From contig DJMJ01000004.1 of NCBI GenBank assembly GCA_002435325.1, forward strand, positions 16,665-80,664: a stretch of DNA of 64,000 nucleotides. The letters run 5' to 3'. The first letter of the stretch is position 1. Each line of letters begins with the position of its first letter. This document shows positions 25,326 to 32,862 of this stretch, one piece after another. The position numbers and the translations under genes were made by a program. Under the pieces are notes generated by a model. It did not search any database. It was given only the letters and a program-made list of their open reading frames with translations, and was not told the origin of the DNA. The DNA is from Nitrospira sp. UBA6493 (lineage in GTDB: Bacteria > Nitrospirota > Nitrospiria > Nitrospirales > Nitrospiraceae).

Positions 25326-26021
25326 TTACGTCGCCGGCCAGAGGCGGGTTTCGAGCTCGGCAAGCTGGGTCTCGGCGAGGCTGTGGGCGATGGCATGGGC
25401 TTCATGCAGGTCCTGGGCGGTATGGGTGTTGGCGACGGCGAGCACTTTCATGCCGGCCGATTTAGCCGCACGGATTCCTGGGAGCGAATCTTCGATCACC
25501 AGGCAGGAACCGGCTTGCAACGCGAGAGCGGGACGCTGTTGTGACAGGCCCGCCAGGGCATAATGAAAGGGCTGCGGATCGGGTTTGCCGCGGCTGACAT
25601 CCTCGGCGCTAGTAATGTGGAGGAAGGCGTTCCGGATGCCGGCTTGTTCAAGGATCAATTCAATCTCCTGGCGCAACGCGCCGGAGGCGATGGCCAGCGG
25701 ATAGCGGGCCGCGGCGGCGCGCACAAACTCGCGCACGCCCGGGAAAATCACTAAATGATCTTTGATCGAGTCAAGATAGGCGGCGGCCTTTTTCTGCATT
25801 AAGTCGCGGACGATCTCCGGCGTGATCGGACGTCCATTGGCTTGAAGTGCCGCGAGAAAACAGCCGCGGTCGTCGAACCCCAGATAATTGGTGTAGTAAT
25901 CCGGCTCGGTGAGGGTGATGCCGATGTCCTCCAGTGTGCGGCGGAGCCCGGCATAATGGAGCGGCTCGGTATCGGCAATCACCCCGTCAAAGTCGAAAAT
26001 AATGGCGCGCAAGGTGTGCAT
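25326..26021 (-). CDS. HAD-superfamily phosphatase (beta-phosphoglucomutase-like)
   Basis: A 231-residue HAD subfamily IA hydrolase. The nucleophile motif is FDFDGVIADTE (D10 and D12), motif II is IASGA, the Lys is in SRGKPDPQPF, and the acidic motif is VIEDSLPGI. The cap is helical. Such enzymes hydrolyse small phosphate esters, often sugar phosphates or phosphoglycolate; the exact substrate is not visible. A -10 TATAAT lies about 50 bases upstream. It is first of the operon with hpnD and hpnE, though a role in isoprenoid metabolism is not implied. Confidence 0.9.
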   Translation of the reverse strand: MHTLRAIIFDFDGVIADTEPLHYAGLRRTLEDIGITLTEPDYYTNYLGFDDRGCFLAALQANGRPITPEIVRDLMQKKAAAYLDSIKDHLVIFPGVREFVRAAAARYPLAIASGALRQEIELILEQAGIRNAFLHITSAEDVSRGKPDPQPFHYALAGLSQQRPALALQAGSCLVIEDSLPGIRAAKSAGMKVLAVANTHTAQDLHEAHAIAHSLAETQLAELETRLWPAT

Positions 26022-26071
26022 AGCTGGTCTCGATAGTGGATGTTCAGAGTGTATGAGATTAACGGGGGCGC

Positions 26072-26077
26072 ATTATA
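26072..26077 (-). promoter_or_regulatory. -10 box upstream of the HAD-hpnDE operon
   Basis: The minus strand reads GCTATAATG, a perfect TATAAT, giving a leader of about 45 bases before the ATG at 26021. A -35 match is weak (TTGTGT, 15 bases upstream). It sits immediately after a GC-rich hairpin. Confidence 0.45.
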
Positions 26078-26082
26078 GCACA

Positions 26083-26116
26083 GCGGGCGGCGACACAACG
26101 ATGTATCGCCGCCCGC
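26083..26116. terminator. GC-rich hairpin after SH3-type gene
   Basis: GCGGGCGGCGA, loop of 12 bases, TCGCCGCCCGC: a perfect 11-bp stem. It lies 29 bases past the stop of the gene at 26145-26936 on the minus strand and directly before the promoter of the HAD operon. There is no T run, so termination may need Rho, or the hairpin may protect the mRNA end. Confidence 0.55.
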
Positions 26117-26144
26117 AGACGTGAAGCTATGACTCGTGTTGAGG

Positions 26145-26936
26145 CTAAGGTTTAAGGCGCAGCCGTTTTTCAGCCACCCATCCCTTTGCGCCATCGTCGC
26201 TACGGACGGAGTAGACCCAGCCGGTTGGCTGGAGATCCCCGTCGAGAATTGTGAGAGACATTCCCGGGCGAACCGTGAGCCCTGGTTTTGAGCCTGCAGG
26301 ATCTTGCGAGAGGGTGAAGGCGTCACCGGCCGCAGACGGATCGAGCACCACCGTCACCCGCTGGCCTTCGCCGAACATCGGCGCGGGTACGGCCACGGCA
26401 GGCGGGGTTGCGGCAACGGGACCTCTGGATGCTCCTGAAGGTGCAGGCGGTGCACTTGGAACTGCTGGCGCTGCGGCGGTTGGTGCCGGTGGGGTCATTG
26501 TTGGAGGCATGGTTGTTGGCGCTGTAGCTTGAGAAGACGCGGCGCCGGGCACCGGGATGGCGGTACCGGGTGCGGCTGGAGCCGGTTGCCCTCCTGGAGT
26601 GCCTGGGGCAGGCATGGTTGCAGCCGGTTTCGCGGCGTGGGGTGTTTGTGGCTCCTGAACGGCGGTCTCCCCAAGCAACTGGTTGACCCAGTCCAGGACC
26701 ATTTCCGGTTCCATGGCGACATAGGCCCCACCGCCCACAAGCGCGAGGAGCACGATCCAGAGCAGAGGGCGTCCCCCGGACTTTTTGGGGGACTTCATTG
26801 GGGCAGATAAGCGTGTTTCAGTCGTCTGCTCCAATTCTTCTTCCGTGAATTCCAAATCCGGTTCCGGTTGAATAGCAAAGAAGAGGTTGGAAAGCGAACT
26901 ACCCGTGTGCGACGGGACGGCAGCGACAGCGAACAT
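26145..26936 (-). CDS. membrane-anchored SH3-domain protein with Pro/Ala linker
   Basis: A 263-residue protein. A soluble acidic N-terminus (LEFTEEELEQTTE) precedes one membrane span (LLWIVLLALVGGGAYVAM) around residues 57-75. A long linker of Pro, Ala and Thr follows. The C-terminus is a bacterial SH3-like domain (LTVRPGMSLTILDGDLQPTGWVYSVRSDDGAKGWVAEKRLRL). The arrangement suggests an inner-membrane protein reaching through the periplasm to bind peptidoglycan or a partner. The ATG at 26936 has GGGAGG 7 bases upstream. The linker is built of short CCGGCTCCT-like repeats. Confidence 0.72.
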   Translation of the reverse strand: MFAVAAVPSHTGSSLSNLFFAIQPEPDLEFTEEELEQTTETRLSAPMKSPKKSGGRPLLWIVLLALVGGGAYVAMEPEMVLDWVNQLLGETAVQEPQTPHAAKPAATMPAPGTPGGQPAPAAPGTAIPVPGAASSQATAPTTMPPTMTPPAPTAAAPAVPSAPPAPSGASRGPVAATPPAVAVPAPMFGEGQRVTVVLDPSAAGDAFTLSQDPAGSKPGLTVRPGMSLTILDGDLQPTGWVYSVRSDDGAKGWVAEKRLRLKP

Positions 26937-27082
26937 CAGGCACCTCCCTATGGCGAGCATCGAACTTTCAGCAAACTCTGTGAAACTACTTATCACCAAG
27001 GGGTTGGAGAGTCAATTTTGTGTGCAATTTCTGCAAGGCCCCATTCCGGAGTGTGGAGGTCATGCGGTCTCTCTATCGCCTG

Positions 27083-28834
27083 CTAACAGGGTTGCACGTG
27101 AGAACAGGAGAGCACCTGATGGCTTCGGCTGCCGGAACGGAAGACGGTGAGGCCCTTGCACCCGAGCTGATGGGCGAGGCGAAAGGCGTTGGCCACATCC
27201 TTGCGCGCGGCGTGCAGGGGAAGGTTGATCGTTTTTGAGACGCCGCTGTCGCTGTAGCGCTGGAAAATGGCCTGCATCCGCACGTGATGGGAGGGGCTGA
27301 TGTCATGCGCGGTAACGAAGAGCGATCTGAGTGACTTTGGGATCGACATCAGATGTTGAATCGATTCGGTCCGGCTGATGTCAGCCTGGAGTCGGGCGAG
27401 CGGCATTCCGTAACGCGCGGCCTGGCGCATGAATTCAGGATGAAGGCTGGTGAGGGTGAGTCCCTCCAAGACACGGCGCACGATGCTGATTCCGTATAAG
27501 GGCTCAATGCCGGCGGAGCAGTCCGCGATGATGCTGATGGTACCGGTCGGCGCGATGGTCGTGACGCTGGCATTGCGCCGCCGCTCTCGACCGGTGTGCA
27601 ACCGGCTTCCTCTGAAGGCCGGGAAGAGGCCGCGCTCCCGCCCCAATTGTACTGATGCGTGGTGCGCCTCGCGTTGAATGAACCCCATGAGGCGATCGGC
27701 GACGGTCAGGGCCTCGTCCGTGTCGTAGGGAATGCCGAGCTGAATCAGCAGGTCGGCAAAGCCCATGATGCCAAGCCCGATTTTTCGAGTCAGCCCAGTG
27801 CGGTGCGCGATTGTCTCCAACGGAAAGTGCGAACGGTCGAGTACGTTGTCAAGGAAGCGCACCGTGATGGGAATCACAGTCTGCAGACGGTCGAAGTCGA
27901 TAGTGGCGCGTCCCCTGGTGTGAGACACGAATCGGGCGACATTGATCGATCCCAGTGTGCAGGATTCGTAGGGCAGCAACGGTTGTTCACCGCAGGGATT
28001 GGTGGCTTCGATGGCTCCAAGTTGCGGCGTGGGATTGGCGTGATTTATGGTGTCGAGAAACACGACGCCCGGTTCTCCCGATTGCCACGCGGCCTCGACG
28101 AGACGGTCGAAGACCTGTTCGGCCGAGAGCCGGCGGACGGACCGGCCGGTGCGCGGATTGATCAGCGCATAGGCTTGGCGGCGTTGCACGGCGCGCATAA
28201 AGCGATCGGTCAGACCCACCGAGAGATTGAAATTGGTCATCTCCGATGGATTCTGTTTGAGCGCGATAAAATCAAGGATATCCGGGTGATCGACTCGAAG
28301 GATCCCCATGTTGGCGCCGCGTCTCGTCCCGCCTTGCTTGATGACCTCGGTTGCCAGGTTAAAGACCCGCATGAACGAGACCGGTCCCGAGGCCACGCCG
28401 TTGGTGGTGGCAACCCGGTCGGACTTGGGACGGAGCCGGCTGAAGGAGAATCCGGTGCCGCCTCCCGATTGATGGATGAGGGCCTGGTATTTGACGGCAT
28501 CGAAAATGGACTCCAGCGAGTCGTCGACCGGCAGAACAAAGCAGGCGGAGAGTTGCTGCAGGGGGCGTCCGGCATTCATCAGGGTGGGAGAGTTGGGGAG
28601 AAAGTCGAGATGGCGCATGAGGTCGAAGAATTGACGGGCTACCTGAGGGACTCGGCTGGCGCGCGGATAGTTTTGTTCGGCCCTGGCAATGTCCTTGGCT
28701 ACCCGCTGGAAAAGCTGGGTGGGTGATTCGCACAACGTGCCGCGGGTGTTGCGTGCCAAATAGCGCTGGCGCAAGACGGTCAGAGCATTCTCCGACAGAT
28801 GCCGGGGGAGTCGTTGTGGAGGGGCCGCCCGCAT
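27083..28834 (-). CDS. nrdJ: adenosylcobalamin-dependent ribonucleotide reductase (class II)
   Basis: Class II reductase making deoxyribonucleotides with adenosylcobalamin. The 583 residues show the redox Cys C98 (LSACFVLP), the active-site block NPCGEQPLLPYESC with N279, C281, E283 and C292, and a C-terminal Cys pair (CSHVQPC, C577 and C583) for re-reduction. This is a compact form with no N-terminal ATP cone. A perfect -10 (TATAAT) ends 6 bases before the ATG and no ribosome-binding site is visible, so the mRNA may be leaderless. No cobalamin riboswitch was seen upstream. Confidence 0.93.
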   Translation of the reverse strand: MRAAPPQRLPRHLSENALTVLRQRYLARNTRGTLCESPTQLFQRVAKDIARAEQNYPRASRVPQVARQFFDLMRHLDFLPNSPTLMNAGRPLQQLSACFVLPVDDSLESIFDAVKYQALIHQSGGGTGFSFSRLRPKSDRVATTNGVASGPVSFMRVFNLATEVIKQGGTRRGANMGILRVDHPDILDFIALKQNPSEMTNFNLSVGLTDRFMRAVQRRQAYALINPRTGRSVRRLSAEQVFDRLVEAAWQSGEPGVVFLDTINHANPTPQLGAIEATNPCGEQPLLPYESCTLGSINVARFVSHTRGRATIDFDRLQTVIPITVRFLDNVLDRSHFPLETIAHRTGLTRKIGLGIMGFADLLIQLGIPYDTDEALTVADRLMGFIQREAHHASVQLGRERGLFPAFRGSRLHTGRERRRNASVTTIAPTGTISIIADCSAGIEPLYGISIVRRVLEGLTLTSLHPEFMRQAARYGMPLARLQADISRTESIQHLMSIPKSLRSLFVTAHDISPSHHVRMQAIFQRYSDSGVSKTINLPLHAARKDVANAFRLAHQLGCKGLTVFRSGSRSHQVLSCSHVQPC

Positions 28835-28840
28835 GTTTCT

Positions 28841-28846
28841 ATTATA
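28841..28846 (-). promoter_or_regulatory. -10 box immediately before nrdJ
   Basis: TATAAT, then AGAAAC, then the ATG at 28834. If used, transcription would start at or next to the start codon. The -35 region is weak. The local sequence ATTATAAT reads as a -10 on both strands. Confidence 0.35.
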
Positions 28847-28952
28847 ATCTCTTCTTCAGATTGCACCAGCCTGGCATCCGGTTCTGGAGATGCCACTTGA
28901 ATCTGTGATGATCCGTTCGGCAGAATGCTTTTCCGACTCATGGACGGGGCCG

Positions 28953-29366
28953 ATGAAATCCTATCGCGAAGAGCTGTGGTTTGACACGAAGACGAGACGC
29001 GCCTATCTCAATATCACGCCGCAGATTGATGCGGCGGTCAAGAAGAGCGGGGTGCAAGAGGGGCTGGTGCTCGTGAACGCGATGCATATTACGGCAAGCG
29101 TATATATCAACGACGATGAGCAGGGGCTTTTGCGGGATTACGACGACTTTCTTGAACGGCTGGCGCCGCAGGAGGCGGTCTATCGCCATAACGACACGGG
29201 CGAAGATAACGGCGATGCGCATTTGAAGCGGCAGATCATGGGCCGGGAAGTGGTGGTGGCGATCACCGGTGGGAAGCTGGATCTCGGGCCATGGGAACAG
29301 ATCTTTTATGGTGAGTTCGACGGCCGCCGCCGCAAGCGTGTGCTGGTGAAAGTAATCGGCGAATGA
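28953..29366 (+). CDS. YjbQ family protein (secondary thiamine-phosphate synthase)
   Basis: A 137-residue UPF0047/YjbQ protein. Family members adopt a trimeric fold and some show weak thiamine-phosphate synthase activity; the real function is unsettled. The conserved core is seen as [16 protein letters not shown], the central HLKRQIMG and [14 protein letters not shown], with Lys and Arg at the C-terminal strand. The ATG at 28953 follows a GGACGGGG; earlier starts lack similarity. It is divergent from nrdJ. No thiamine genes are nearby. Confidence 0.9.
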   Translation: MKSYREELWFDTKTRRAYLNITPQIDAAVKKSGVQEGLVLVNAMHITASVYINDDEQGLLRDYDDFLERLAPQEAVYRHNDTGEDNGDAHLKRQIMGREVVVAITGGKLDLGPWEQIFYGEFDGRRRKRVLVKVIGE

Positions 29367-29502
29367 GGCCGCGTTGAATGGGACGCGGGCGCCCATGTGG
29401 CCGGAATGACCTTCGTCCTTGCTCCGGTGGGGAAAGTTTGGCAACATGGATCTTGAACACGGCCGAGGAATTCCCGCCGTATCGACTTTTTAGGAGAGCT
29501 TG

Positions 29503-30516
29503 ATGTTAGCCTGGTCTCGGCCCGATCCTCTCACGCGCGATCTCATTCATCTGATCAATGCCCGTCGGCATGATCATGGCGATACCGAGGCGGCCATCGA
29601 TACGCTTCAGGCGTTTCTTGAGCAAGGCCGGGAAGCCGAGCTCCTGACGGTGTTGGCGGCGCTGGACGAGGACATGGCGGAGTGGCTGTTCGATCTGCTG
29701 GCAGAGGCCAGCTGTACGCTCATGCTGGATGGGCCAGATGATGACAAGCCGGCCTATGCGACGATGGCGGCCCTGGCGCTCCCGCTGCAAGCGAATCTGA
29801 CGGCGCCGCTCAATCTTAAGATCGATCCCATCGCGACGGCGGAGCTGCTGCATCGCCATCTTCGGCTGCCGGCCGGGACGGTGGTGCGGGTGGAATCCCG
29901 CCTCTTGACGGATTCGACGTTGGAGCTGCTGGACTTGCAGGCGTTGCAGGATCATCTGACCAATGTGGCCGATTCGCAGCGGACGCAATCGGTGGCTGCG
30001 CGGCTGTATCCGCCGGTTGAGAATACGGCATTTTTGCTGTTTGAAATCATCGGGGCGCCGGACCCCGGTTTGCCGGAGGCGTGGGAGGATCGTCATCGCT
30101 GCGCGATTCTCGAAGGCCTGGTCGAGCAATGTCCGGAGTTAGCCTTGGCTCCCGATACGATCGAGGCCCCGGTCTATGCCGCTTATGCGACGTTCGATGC
30201 CCAGAATGCCGTGCGGATTCACCGCCTGGCCGACGAAACTGCCGCGGTGTGGCGCGATCTCGATCCACTCGTGCGGTCGCGCACCATCGTGCATCTGCAT
30301 ACGCAGTGCGGTAATGGCGTCTATATGCCGGTCTGGACGGATTTGTTCGATCCGGAGTTGCCGGAGGAGCATGGTCCGGTCTGGACGTCGCCGGATGTGT
30401 GGGTTTTTACCGCCGATCTGCCGATCGAGTGGCCGGGAGAAATGCTGACCAATCGGCTGCTGGCGGAAGGCTGTACGCGGTTTGAGAACCACATTATCGA
30501 AGCCCCTGACAATTAG
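29503..30516 (+). CDS. hypothetical protein, 337 residues
   Basis: I do not recognise this protein. It is acidic, has no signal peptide, and is probably cytoplasmic. An N-terminal helical part (LTRDLIHLINARRHDHGDTEAAI, LTVLAALDEDMAEWLFDLLAEA) precedes an alpha/beta part with VRVESRLLTDSTLELLDLQAL. The C-terminal part ends with VWTDLFDPELPEEHGPVWTSPDVWVFT, rich in Trp and Pro. The ATG at 29503 has AGGAG 6 bases upstream. It is isolated between yjbQ and the Cys-rich gene. No motif suggests an activity. Confidence 0.65.
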   Translation: MLAWSRPDPLTRDLIHLINARRHDHGDTEAAIDTLQAFLEQGREAELLTVLAALDEDMAEWLFDLLAEASCTLMLDGPDDDKPAYATMAALALPLQANLTAPLNLKIDPIATAELLHRHLRLPAGTVVRVESRLLTDSTLELLDLQALQDHLTNVADSQRTQSVAARLYPPVENTAFLLFEIIGAPDPGLPEAWEDRHRCAILEGLVEQCPELALAPDTIEAPVYAAYATFDAQNAVRIHRLADETAAVWRDLDPLVRSRTIVHLHTQCGNGVYMPVWTDLFDPELPEEHGPVWTSPDVWVFTADLPIEWPGEMLTNRLLAEGCTRFENHIIEAPDN

Positions 30517-30634
30517 CGGCCTTCCTATTTTTGCGTTGTCTTGCAGGGTGCTGTTCTGAATCGGTTCCCAAGTCTTGTGCGAAATTTCGGCTTTCCGTGA
30601 TTTTCTGCGAAGACTGTCCTATCCTGTGCCTCAT

Positions 30635-31276
30635 ATGCCGGGACTACAACCGCCAGAAATTTCCAGCAGCACGATCACGATGGTGATTTCTGTCGTCACG
30701 CTGGCTGTGGTGTGGGGTGTGGTCTGGGCCAATTTACCGACGATGGAGGAGCTGCAGGCCTCGCAGGTTCCTTCGCGCGTGGCCGCGCCTGTCCCTTCTT
30801 CTCCCATACTTGATCTGGCGATTCCCGGCGTACCGCCTGAGAAGGCCAAGGGGGAGGCCGTTCCCTTGCGTACAGTGGTGATTAATGGAGCCGAAGTGCC
30901 GAATGGCGGGACGGATTTGTCGGCTCCTTCTCTGCCAGTCGATCCGCGCGCGAGGCAAATCGTCGAGATGAAATGCGATGCGGAAGTCGAGCAACTCTGT
31001 CCCCAGTCTATGCCGGGAGATGACCGGCAGCAATGTATGGAACGGCGCATCACGCATTTTCCTCTGCTATGTCAGCAGATTTTCCAGCAGCGACTGGTAC
31101 GATGGAAGGAACGGTCAGGGCATGCGCAGGCCTGTGTCGGGGACGTGAAGCGGTTTTGTCGCACGGTTCAATCGGGGGAAGGGCGGGTTCTGCAATGCCT
31201 GCAGAATCATGCCCAGGATGTGTCCGATCAATGTTATGCGACTCTTCCTAAGGGGGCTCTCTCGGTTCGGAATTAA
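30635..31276 (+). CDS. membrane-anchored Cys-rich repeat protein (GLG1-like)
   Basis: A 213-residue protein. A hydrophobic span (TITMVISVVTLAVVWGVVWA, about residues 13-33) anchors it. After a Pro-rich spacer come two Cys-rich units: CDAEVEQLCPQSMPGDDRQQC with a following LLC, and CVGDVKRFCRTVQSGEGRVL with CLQNHAQDVSDQC. This CxxDxxxxC...CLxxH...C pattern resembles the cysteine-rich GLG1 repeat of bacterial and eukaryotic secreted proteins. The Cys are likely disulfide-bonded in the periplasm. The start at 30635 is chosen because earlier residues are unlike the family. Confidence 0.72.
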   Translation: MPGLQPPEISSSTITMVISVVTLAVVWGVVWANLPTMEELQASQVPSRVAAPVPSSPILDLAIPGVPPEKAKGEAVPLRTVVINGAEVPNGGTDLSAPSLPVDPRARQIVEMKCDAEVEQLCPQSMPGDDRQQCMERRITHFPLLCQQIFQQRLVRWKERSGHAQACVGDVKRFCRTVQSGEGRVLQCLQNHAQDVSDQCYATLPKGALSVRN

Positions 31277-31287
31277 CGGATTGTGCG

Positions 31288-31578
31288 TTAGGTACGTTTC
31301 TTCTTCGGAGTTCTCCAGAGTATCGTAATTCCCGCGACCTCCACGCGGTCTCCCTCCTTGAGGATATGTTCACCTGTGACGGTTTTCCCATTGACGAGGA
31401 TCGGTTTCCCGCTCTGGCCGGAACTGATAAGGTACTGTGTGGTGCGTCGGGTAATGATAGCGGCGGTCTTGGGGGCAAACCATTTGGTCAGCCGGATCGC
31501 GGCTTCGGAATCGCCCCCGATGATCGTGACATGTTTGGTGATGGGATAGTCTTGCTGCGTCGTTTTTCCAGAGAGCAC
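31288..31578 (-). pseudogene. second FHA domain, cut off by an in-frame TGA
   Basis: A 96-residue forkhead-associated-type domain: VTIIGGDSEAAIRLTKWFAPKTAAIITRR, SSGQSGKPILVNGKTVTGEHILKEGDRVEVAGITILW. It lies in the same frame as the FHA domain at 31600-31995, separated only by the TGA at 31600-31602. Seven sense codons follow that stop before the GTG at 31578, which could act as a start but has no ribosome-binding site. Most likely this is the second half of one two-FHA protein. The TGA is followed by C (TGAC), a leaky context, so readthrough is possible. Confidence 0.6.
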
Positions 31579-31599
31579 CCGAACATGCGGGGTGACGGG

Positions 31600-31995
31600 T
31601 CATGTATCGGCGGAGGGGGCCGGTTTGGATATCACCATGGTGTGATCAAGGCTGTCTGTGTTGTCCACCGAGGAGGTGATCGTCGGCGCACTATCGCGGA
31701 AAATAATTCGGTGACGTCCGATGGTAATGACATCGGTGTCGTGCAGCTGGTGCCGCTCGATGGGTTTGTCGTTGACCAGGGTGCCGTTGGTGCTCTTTAG
31801 ATCTTCAACGAAGTACACGGCTTGTACCTGCACGATACGGGCGTGATGTCCGGAGACGACCGCATCGTCGATCACGAGATGGTTATCCGGTTTGCATCCG
31901 ATTGTAAACGTGTTCGCGGACAGCCTGCGTTGTTCCGATGCGGCACCCTGGAGTTTCACCAGCAGTGACGCCTGGTGTGTGGTGGTATCGTGCAT
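31600..31995 (-). CDS. FHA domain protein (first domain)
   Basis: A 131-residue protein with one FHA domain, which binds phosphothreonine peptides. Core motifs: FTIGCKPDNHLVIDDAVVSGHHARIV (with the GR-like turn replaced by GCKPDN, and the SGHH motif for phosphate binding), LKSTNGTLVN, and VITIGRHRIIF. A short tail ends at TGA 31602. GGAGGGAG lies before the ATG. It is directly downstream of the PP2C and kinase genes, so its targets are likely products of that kinase. Confidence 0.85.
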   Translation of the reverse strand: MHDTTTHQASLLVKLQGAASEQRRLSANTFTIGCKPDNHLVIDDAVVSGHHARIVQVQAVYFVEDLKSTNGTLVNDKPIERHQLHDTDVITIGRHRIIFRDSAPTITSSVDNTDSLDHTMVISKPAPSADT

Positions 31996-32028
31996 GGGGC
32001 TCCCTCCGTAAACGTTCCTGGCCGGGAT

Positions 32029-32850
32029 TTATATCGCCAAACGATGGCGTAGCCGGTGCCGCCACAGGCTGTCATCTTCTTCTGTCTGGCACACGGTCAA
32101 TGCGATCACCGTCGTATTGTCTTCTCCCCCTGCCTCGTTGGCCATCGTGATGAGATGCTTCGTGAGTGAGGCCATATCGTCTTTGTGCAGGAGTGAGGCT
32201 AAGAGAACTTCTGACCGCACGCCTTTCGTCAATCCGTCCGAGCAGAGCAGCAGTCGGTCGCCCGGTTGCAGCGGGGTCTCTCCGATTGTCACATCGACGT
32301 GCCGGGCCACGCCGAGCGCTCGGGTGACAAGGTTTCGTCGTGGGGACCGTTCAGCTTCGTCCTCTGTCATGATACCGCTTCGGACTTGTTCGGCCACCCA
32401 GGAGTGGTCCAGCGTGAGCGGTTGTAGGGTCTGGTGGCGGACCAGGTAGAGCCGGCTGTCTCCGACATGGGTGAAGGACAACAGCTCATTGGTTACCAGG
32501 GCGGCGACGACGGTGGTGCCCATTCCGGCCCATTCAGGCTGTTTCATGGATTCATGGTGAATCACATCGTTAGCCAGTCTGATGGCGCTGGCGAGCCGGT
32601 TGGTGGCCGGGGAGACGCTGGGATCCGCAGGTCCGCTGATGGGAAGATCTTGATTCTGGGAGGCCTCGTTGATGTGCCGATGGATCGTCTCTACCGCCAA
32701 CGCACTGGCGACTTCCCCGGCATTGCTGCCGCCCATGCCATCGCAGACGAGATAAAGGCCCAGGGTGGCATCGAGGCAATACGGATCTTCGTTGCGTGGC
32801 CGTTTCCGGCCGGTGTCTGAGTGGGCGGCATGGAGAATAGTGATGGCCAT
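32029..32850 (-). CDS. PP2C-type phosphatase, kinase partner
   Basis: A 273-residue PP2C phosphatase. Motifs seen: NED at 20-22, CDGMGGSNAGE at 36-46, MGTTVVA, THVGDSRLYLVR, LLLCSDGLT and GGEDNTTVIAL. It would reverse phosphorylation by the kinase encoded 12 bases upstream. The lack of a clear ribosome-binding site suggests coupling to the kinase. It is about 25-30% similar by eye to the PP2C at 213-977, so these are paralogues. The C-terminus has a short basic tail (WRHRLRHRLAI). Confidence 0.93.
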   Translation of the reverse strand: MAITILHAAHSDTGRKRPRNEDPYCLDATLGLYLVCDGMGGSNAGEVASALAVETIHRHINEASQNQDLPISGPADPSVSPATNRLASAIRLANDVIHHESMKQPEWAGMGTTVVAALVTNELLSFTHVGDSRLYLVRHQTLQPLTLDHSWVAEQVRSGIMTEDEAERSPRRNLVTRALGVARHVDVTIGETPLQPGDRLLLCSDGLTKGVRSEVLLASLLHKDDMASLTKHLITMANEAGGEDNTTVIALTVCQTEEDDSLWRHRLRHRLAI

Positions 32851-32862
32851 GGGTGCGTTCGC

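Noticed and set aside
27659..28726. Plus-strand open frame of 355 codons inside nrdJ
   Set aside because: Antisense to a strong class II reductase with all active-site residues; no domain or ribosome-binding site.
28835..28952. Cobalamin riboswitch upstream of nrdJ
   Set aside because: The upstream stretch is too short and lacks the conserved B12-box-like sequence.
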